DNA of 9,820 bases from Gammaproteobacteria bacterium (GTDB lineage: Bacteria; Pseudomonadota; Gammaproteobacteria; JAURND01). Position 1 is the first letter of the stretch, and every line of letters starts with the position of its first letter. The DNA is taken from the NCBI GenBank assembly GCA_030830425.1, contig JAURND010000041.1, forward strand, positions 1 through 9,820. The letters are read 5' to 3'. The notes under the pieces are model-generated. The model was not told where the DNA came from. It did not search any database and was given only the letters and a program-made list of their open reading frames with translations. Made by a program: the position numbers and the translations under genes. Positions 6,953 to 9,820 of the stretch are shown piece after piece.

Positions 6953-7677
6953 TGATTAGGGTTACGTAAATATTTGCGAATATGGGTTACAGCCGCTTCA
7001 GGAGAATCCGTGACCAATAATCGGTCTAGGTCTGATGCGAAAATCGTGCTTTGTTTGAGCAAAGTATCTTTCATAAAACCCAATAGCGGCTGCCAAAAAT
7101 CAACACCCATTAAAATCACCGGAAAGTCTTTTAATTTTTCGGTTTGTATCAGGGTGGTCACTTCAAATAATTCATCCATCGTACCCAGTCCGCCAGGCAT
7201 CACGATAAAAGCGAGTGAATATTTGGTGAGCATCACTTTACGTACAAAAAAGTAATGCATAGAAATTTTTCGCTCTACATAGGGATTTGGATATTCAAGA
7301 CCAGGGTTCGGCAGTTCAATATTACAGCTAATGGAAACCCCTTGTTCTTCTTGGGCGCCACGATTAGCGGCTTCCATAATGCCAGGACCGCCGCCGGTCA
7401 TCACTGTAAATCCCTCTTTGGCTAGCATTCTACCCACTAAACGCGCCATACGATAATAGTGATGATGGGAGGGAAACCGCGCTGAACCAAAAACAGTAAT
7501 GCAATTTTTGACATTTCTAAACACATAAAATCCACGCATGTATTCGTAAAAAATACGTAATGCGTGCAATAACCCCGACAAAAAGTTTTCTCGTTTGATC
7601 AGAAAATATTCTTCTTCTAATCGATAATTGGGTTTTTGTAAGTGATTCTTTGATAATTTTTTCGACATAGCTGACAT
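6925..7677 (-). CDS. LOG-family protein (TIGR00730-type), probable nucleotide 5'-monophosphate phosphoribohydrolase
   Basis: A 250-aa Rossmann-type protein of the family once mislabelled lysine decarboxylase. The diagnostic nucleotide-binding motifs are present: GGGPGIMEAANRGA (95-108) and PGGLGTMDE (161-169), with Arg146-Lys147 between them. Characterised LOG/PpnN members cleave the N-glycosidic bond of AMP-like nucleotides (cytokinin riboside monophosphates in plants, general nucleotides in E. coli PpnN). It lacks the extra domains of the 454-aa PpnN and instead has an about 55-residue N-terminal extension rich in charged and aromatic residues (GFYVFRNVKNCITVFGSARF), typical of the longer single-domain subgroup. 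Exact substrate unknown. The ATG at 7675-7677 shares one base with the upstream stop codon (TAATG) and no Shine-Dalgarno site is seen, suggesting coupled translation; Met4 is a possible alternative start. Confidence 0.9.
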   Translation of the reverse strand: MSAMSKKLSKNHLQKPNYRLEEEYFLIKRENFLSGLLHALRIFYEYMRGFYVFRNVKNCITVFGSARFPSHHHYYRMARLVGRMLAKEGFTVMTGGGPGIMEAANRGAQEEQGVSISCNIELPNPGLEYPNPYVERKISMHYFFVRKVMLTKYSLAFIVMPGGLGTMDELFEVTTLIQTEKLKDFPVILMGVDFWQPLLGFMKDTLLKQSTIFASDLDRLLVTDSPEAAVTHIRKYLRNPNHQQEILDPT

Positions 7678-7943
7678 TAAATCAGTTCAAATGGTTTTTT
7701 AGATAAGCGATTATTGATATCTGTGAGCGTATCATTGATGCGAAACAATACGATTAAATATTCACAAGAAATACGAACAAGCAAAGGACCAAAAATAAGA
7801 AGTGTAAAGCCTAATTTGATATTTTGATGACATAAATTATAGATACCAAAAAACACGCAGATAATCATCGTAAGCCAGAATATGAGCTGAACGAGTAAAG
7901 GAAATAACATCCGGCGAAAAAACAAGAAATCCATGATGCTCAT
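7677..7943 (-). CDS. DUF4282-type small membrane protein
   Basis: An 88-aa protein with two predicted transmembrane helices, roughly residues 12-35 (LFPLLVQLIFWLTMIICVFF) and 43-66. After them comes the short soluble segment FRINDTLTDINNRL. The sequence FLFFRRM near the start and GPLLVRISCEYLIVLFRINDTL in the second half match my recollection of DUF4282, a family of unknown function. AGGA (7951-7954) lies seven bases before the ATG at 7941-7943, supporting that start over Met4. The gene begins a few bases after the RNase P RNA 3' end and its stop overlaps the LOG start. A functional link to LOG is suggested only by this coupling. Confidence 0.8.
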   Translation of the reverse strand: MSIMDFLFFRRMLFPLLVQLIFWLTMIICVFFGIYNLCHQNIKLGFTLLIFGPLLVRISCEYLIVLFRINDTLTDINNRLSKKPFELI

Positions 7944-7965
7944 ATTTTTATCCTGATCAGTATTA

Positions 7966-8352
7966 GCGTGAGAGTCAGCCTATAAGCCGGGTTCTGTCTT
8001 GGACAATCATCTTTCTAGGACATGCGTCGCCGCATGCCTCAAGCAACCTACCCGAGTTCAGTGGGGGCTACACTTTATGCTACTCACGCAGCATGTGAAC
8101 TCCTATTTGGTCTTGCTCCTAGTGGGGTTTGCCATGCCATCCATGTTACCATGAATGCGGTGCGCTTTTACCGCACCATTTCACCCTTACCTCAGATTTA
8201 CCATTGAAAAGTCAATCTTGAGGCGGTATCTTTTCTGTTGCACTTTCCGTAAGCTCGCGCTTCCCAGGCGTTACCTGGCACTCTGCCCGCCGGAGCCCGG
8301 ACTTTCCTCTGTATACTTTTCAGTCACAGCGACTGTCCAGCTAACTCTCGCT
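7966..8352 (-). ncRNA. rnpB: RNase P RNA, bacterial class A
   Basis: The catalytic RNA that removes 5' leaders from pre-tRNAs. On the minus strand it aligns by eye with the E. coli RNA along its length. CR-I, GAGGAAAGTCCGGGCTC, is at 8309-8293; GCCAGGTAACGCCTGG, GGTAAGGGTGAAA and the P12 hairpin GGTGCGGTAAAAGCGCACC follow in order; then GGAGCAAGACCAAATAGG and, near the end, ACAGAACCCGGCTTAT (CR-V, 7997-7982). P1 closes the molecule: GAGAGTTAGC (8349-8340) with GCTGACTCTC (about 7979-7970), extended by AGCG/CGCT. Ends are inferred from P1 and may be off by a few bases. P3 is unusually short (8329-8309), a 21-nt hairpin with a GAAA loop. No intrinsic terminator separates it from the DUF4282 gene. 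Open frames crossing this region are spurious. Confidence 0.97.
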
Positions 8353-8356
8353 GAAA

Positions 8357-8362
8357 ATGATA
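8357..8362 (-). promoter_or_regulatory. Probable extended -10 of the rnpB promoter
   Basis: On the minus strand TGTTATCAT gives a TATCAT -10 hexamer (8362-8357) preceded by an extended TG. It lies about five bases before the predicted RNA 5' end. No good -35 is found 16-18 bases upstream, which is tolerable with an extended -10. The T element begins about 30 bases upstream, so the -35 region sits between the promoter core and the repeat. Confidence 0.5.
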
Positions 8363-8391
8363 ACATAGCTCAGTGCAGTACCATAGCGCTA

Positions 8392-8576
8392 TATACCGCT
8401 CTTACTTGAAGGTACTGGTTTTTAAAACCATATGCTGAAAAGAATTCTATTGGGGTAAGAGCGGTATAATCGGTTGAATTTAAGGGGGCAGCAGAACACT
8501 TCCCCCTTAAAAAACCCCCTGGTTTTGTCTCACTTCAGAGATGCAAAAACCAGCATCTTGAAGTGGAATGAGTATA
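8392..8576 (+). repeat. T element, copy 2, between rnpB and fmt
   Basis: A 185-bp non-coding element ending in TATAC/GTATA. Its first 32 bases match the reverse complement of its last bases at 23 positions, both reading into CTGGTTTTT. The first 14 bases recur inverted inside (8392-8405 with 8455-8468), a perfect palindrome with a 49-base spacer. The 10-bp stem TTTAAGGGGG/CCCCCTTAAA lies at 8479-8488 and 8502-8511. A further hairpin at 8531-8565 (CACTTCA-AGATGC with GCATCT-TGAAGTG, one bulged G) is missing from copy 1. The core is nearly identical to copy 1 in opposite orientation. It would lie in or upstream of the fmt leader and just upstream of the rnpB promoter. Confidence 0.75.
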
Positions 8577-8587
8577 GTGCTAGCACT
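8573..8587 (+). promoter_or_regulatory. Possible fmt -10 overlapping a 12-bp palindrome
   Basis: TATAGT (8573-8578) overlaps the perfect palindrome AGTGCTAGCACT (8576-8587), about 50 bases before the proposed fmt start. If TATAGT is a -10, a regulator bound to the palindrome would block it. No convincing -35 is present, and the TATA bases are the T element terminus, so both parts are tentative. Confidence 0.3.
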
Positions 8588-8617
8588 TCGCGCAATCCTC
8601 GGTTTTGTTTCAAATAT

Positions 8618-8623
8618 AGGTGA
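8618..8623 (+). promoter_or_regulatory. fmt ribosome binding site deciding a TTG start
   Basis: AGGTGA lies four bases before TTG at 8628-8630. Spacing is short but workable, and translation from this TTG begins exactly at the conserved IIFAGT strand. Confidence 0.55.
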
Positions 8624-8627
8624 TCCC

Positions 8628-9584
8628 TTGAATATTATTTTTGCAGGCACTTCGGCATTTGCAGTGCCGTCATTAGACGCGTTAATTCATACTAAGCATC
8701 AGGTCATCGCGGTATATACGCCGCCTGATCGTCCGGCAGGCCGAGGGCTAAAATTAACCCCCAGCCCTATCAAACAAGTTGCGCTCGCACATCAAATTCC
8801 GATTTTTCAACCCGCTTCTTTGAAAGATCCAGATGCACAACAAACCTTAAAAAATCTACAGGCAGATGTCATGATCGTTGCCGCTTATGGATTATTGCTG
8901 CCTCAAAAGGTGCTAGACATGCCTCGTTATGGCTGCATTAACATTCATCCTTCTTTATTGCCGCGTTGGAGAGGTGCCGCGCCGATTCCGCGCCCTATTG
9001 AAGCTGGCGACCTGGAAACTGGCGTCACGATCATGCAACTGGATGCCGGTTTAGACACAGGACCGATTTGGACACAAACCGCTTACCTCATGCAGCCCGA
9101 TGAAACCACTCAAAGCTTGCATGATGTATTGGCATCAATGAGTGTCATCGCATTGTTAAACACACTTGATCAGCTAGAGGCAGGTCAGCATCACGCTGTT
9201 CCTCAAAATGATGCACAAGCAACTTATGCTGCTAAAATTGAAAAATCAGAAGCGCAAATCGATTGGCATCAATCAGCAATTATCTTGGAAAGAAAAATTC
9301 GCGCGTTTAATCCTTGGCCCGTTGCATGGACAACTTGGCATCAACAATCTTTGCGCATTTGGCAGGCAAGGGCTTTAAGTGAGGCTGGCTCAGCGAACAT
9401 AAAACCAGGCACCGTGATTGCAGTGCATCGTGATGCCGTAGATGTCTGTACTGGAGATGGGATATTACGTTTATTGACTGTGCAATTACCCGGTGGAAAA
9501 CCCTTGAGTGTGACACAGTTTATCCATGGACATGGTCAGTCTATTATCCCGATGCAGACACAGTTTATACCTATCTTACCTTAA
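8628..9584 (+). CDS. fmt: Methionyl-tRNA formyltransferase
   Basis: Transfers a formyl group from 10-formyl-tetrahydrofolate to Met-tRNAfMet for translation initiation. From TTG at 8628 it is 318 aa (315 in E. coli) and begins MNIIFAGTSAFAVPSLDAL. The N-terminal Rossmann domain carries PPDRPAGRGLKL (32-43), AYGLLLP (86-92) and the signature INIHPSLLPRWRGAAPIP (104-121), with catalytic Asn105, His107 and Asp143 (GLDTG). The C-terminal tRNA-binding domain includes IRAFNPWPVAW (224-234) and TGDGILRLL (275-283). An in-frame ATG at 8568 would add 20 residues with no family match and lies in the T repeat end. The last residues (IPILP) and stop are encoded by sequence matching a T element terminus, replacing the usual C-terminal tail. 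def and rsmB, frequent neighbours, are absent. Confidence 0.95.
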   Translation: MNIIFAGTSAFAVPSLDALIHTKHQVIAVYTPPDRPAGRGLKLTPSPIKQVALAHQIPIFQPASLKDPDAQQTLKNLQADVMIVAAYGLLLPQKVLDMPRYGCINIHPSLLPRWRGAAPIPRPIEAGDLETGVTIMQLDAGLDTGPIWTQTAYLMQPDETTQSLHDVLASMSVIALLNTLDQLEAGQHHAVPQNDAQATYAAKIEKSEAQIDWHQSAIILERKIRAFNPWPVAWTTWHQQSLRIWQARALSEAGSANIKPGTVIAVHRDAVDVCTGDGILRLLTVQLPGGKPLSVTQFIHGHGQSIIPMQTQFIPILP

Positions 9585-9668
9585 AGATGCTGATTTTTTG
9601 CATCCTCGCAAGACAAAAGGGGGCACGATAACGCCGCAGTATCATCTGTTTGAATTTAAGGGGGGTAA
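9566..9668 (+). repeat. T element remnant at the fmt 3' end
   Basis: Positions 9566-9604 match the T element terminus: TATACC..TCTTAC, then AGATGCTGATTTTTTGCATC, like TATACCGCTCTTACTTGAAG and its continuation in copy 2. AGACAAAA and GGGGG follow as in the core. From about 9633 another core piece (GTTTGAATTTAAGGGGG) appears in the opposite orientation, so the remnant is rearranged, and no closing terminus is seen. GATGC/GCATC (9586-9590 with 9600-9604) forms a weak hairpin just after the fmt stop, with the T-run in its loop, so it is not a standard terminator. Confidence 0.55.
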
Positions 9669-9729
9669 AGTACCGAAGATGGGATAAGAGAAACGGCTAA
9701 ATGATAATTGAAACAAAGCTTATGTTTTT

Positions 9730-9820
9730 GTAACTATTCACCACCATACAAAAACTGGCATAAACGGTCAGATTTTAGTCAAGTCTGGTGTAAAAAATGG
9801 CCGAAAAAGCGCAGCATATA
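9730..9820 (+). repeat. B repeat, copy 2, running to the window edge
   Basis: The reverse complement of 1703-1793 with two mismatches. It starts GTAACTATTCACC about 145 bases after the fmt stop and is still matching at the last base, so its right end lies outside the window. Between 9669 and 9729 I see no supported feature. Confidence 0.85.

Noticed and set aside
8022..8409. Two open frames on the plus strand
   Set aside because: They lie antisense to rnpB, whose conserved structure explains the sequence.
1550..9820. A composite transposon carrying the 8 kb of genes
   Set aside because: The bracketed genes are essential housekeeping genes, and there is no transposase. The inverted repeats are better read as independent insertions of small elements.

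Overview
The window is a compact, moderately AT-rich stretch of bacterial chromosome with ordinary gammaproteobacterial housekeeping genes. WaaA, a proofreading PolA and a class A RNase P RNA very close to the E. coli type point to Gammaproteobacteria. The DsbA-type protein resembles the Coxiella Com1 surface antigen along its length, which suggests Legionellales (Coxiellaceae or relatives). That placement comes from protein resemblance recalled without a search and is tentative.

Layout. Positions 1-120 hold the start of a leftward lipoprotein gene, cut by the window edge. Positions 121-560 are a repeat-rich intergenic region leading into nadK (NAD kinase, rightward). nadK converges on dsbA across a second repeat block (1452-1798). 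Leftward dsbA and polA follow. polA is divergent from waaA (Kdo transferase), and waaA overlaps the convergent LOG-family gene at its 3' end. The LOG gene is translationally coupled to a small DUF4282 membrane protein, and both lie directly downstream of rnpB on the minus strand. rnpB is divergent from fmt (methionyl-tRNA formyltransferase) across a third repeat block. The window ends in a fourth block after fmt.

The genes serve separate core functions (NADP supply, oxidative folding in the envelope, DNA repair and replication, lipid A-Kdo assembly, tRNA maturation, initiator tRNA formylation) and do not form one pathway. Only rnpB-DUF4282-LOG looks like a plausible transcription unit. fmt and nadK lack the partners often found beside them (def and rsmB; recN).

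The unusual content is intergenic. Three families of short, non-coding dispersed repeats can be recognised by comparing the window with itself. E elements have AGCAATTCC ends and an internal hairpin, and lie upstream of nadK (two copies) and polA (one partial copy). T elements have TATAC termini and nested palindromes whose arms covary between copies. They lie between nadK and dsbA, between rnpB and fmt, and as a remnant overlapping the 3' end of fmt. A 91-bp B repeat occurs once after dsbA and once, inverted, at the right edge. The repeats affect annotation: they create false upstream starts for nadK and fmt, and one appears to have supplied the last residues and the stop codon of Fmt. I found no transposase, prophage gene, CRISPR array, tRNA, defence system or biosynthetic cluster.
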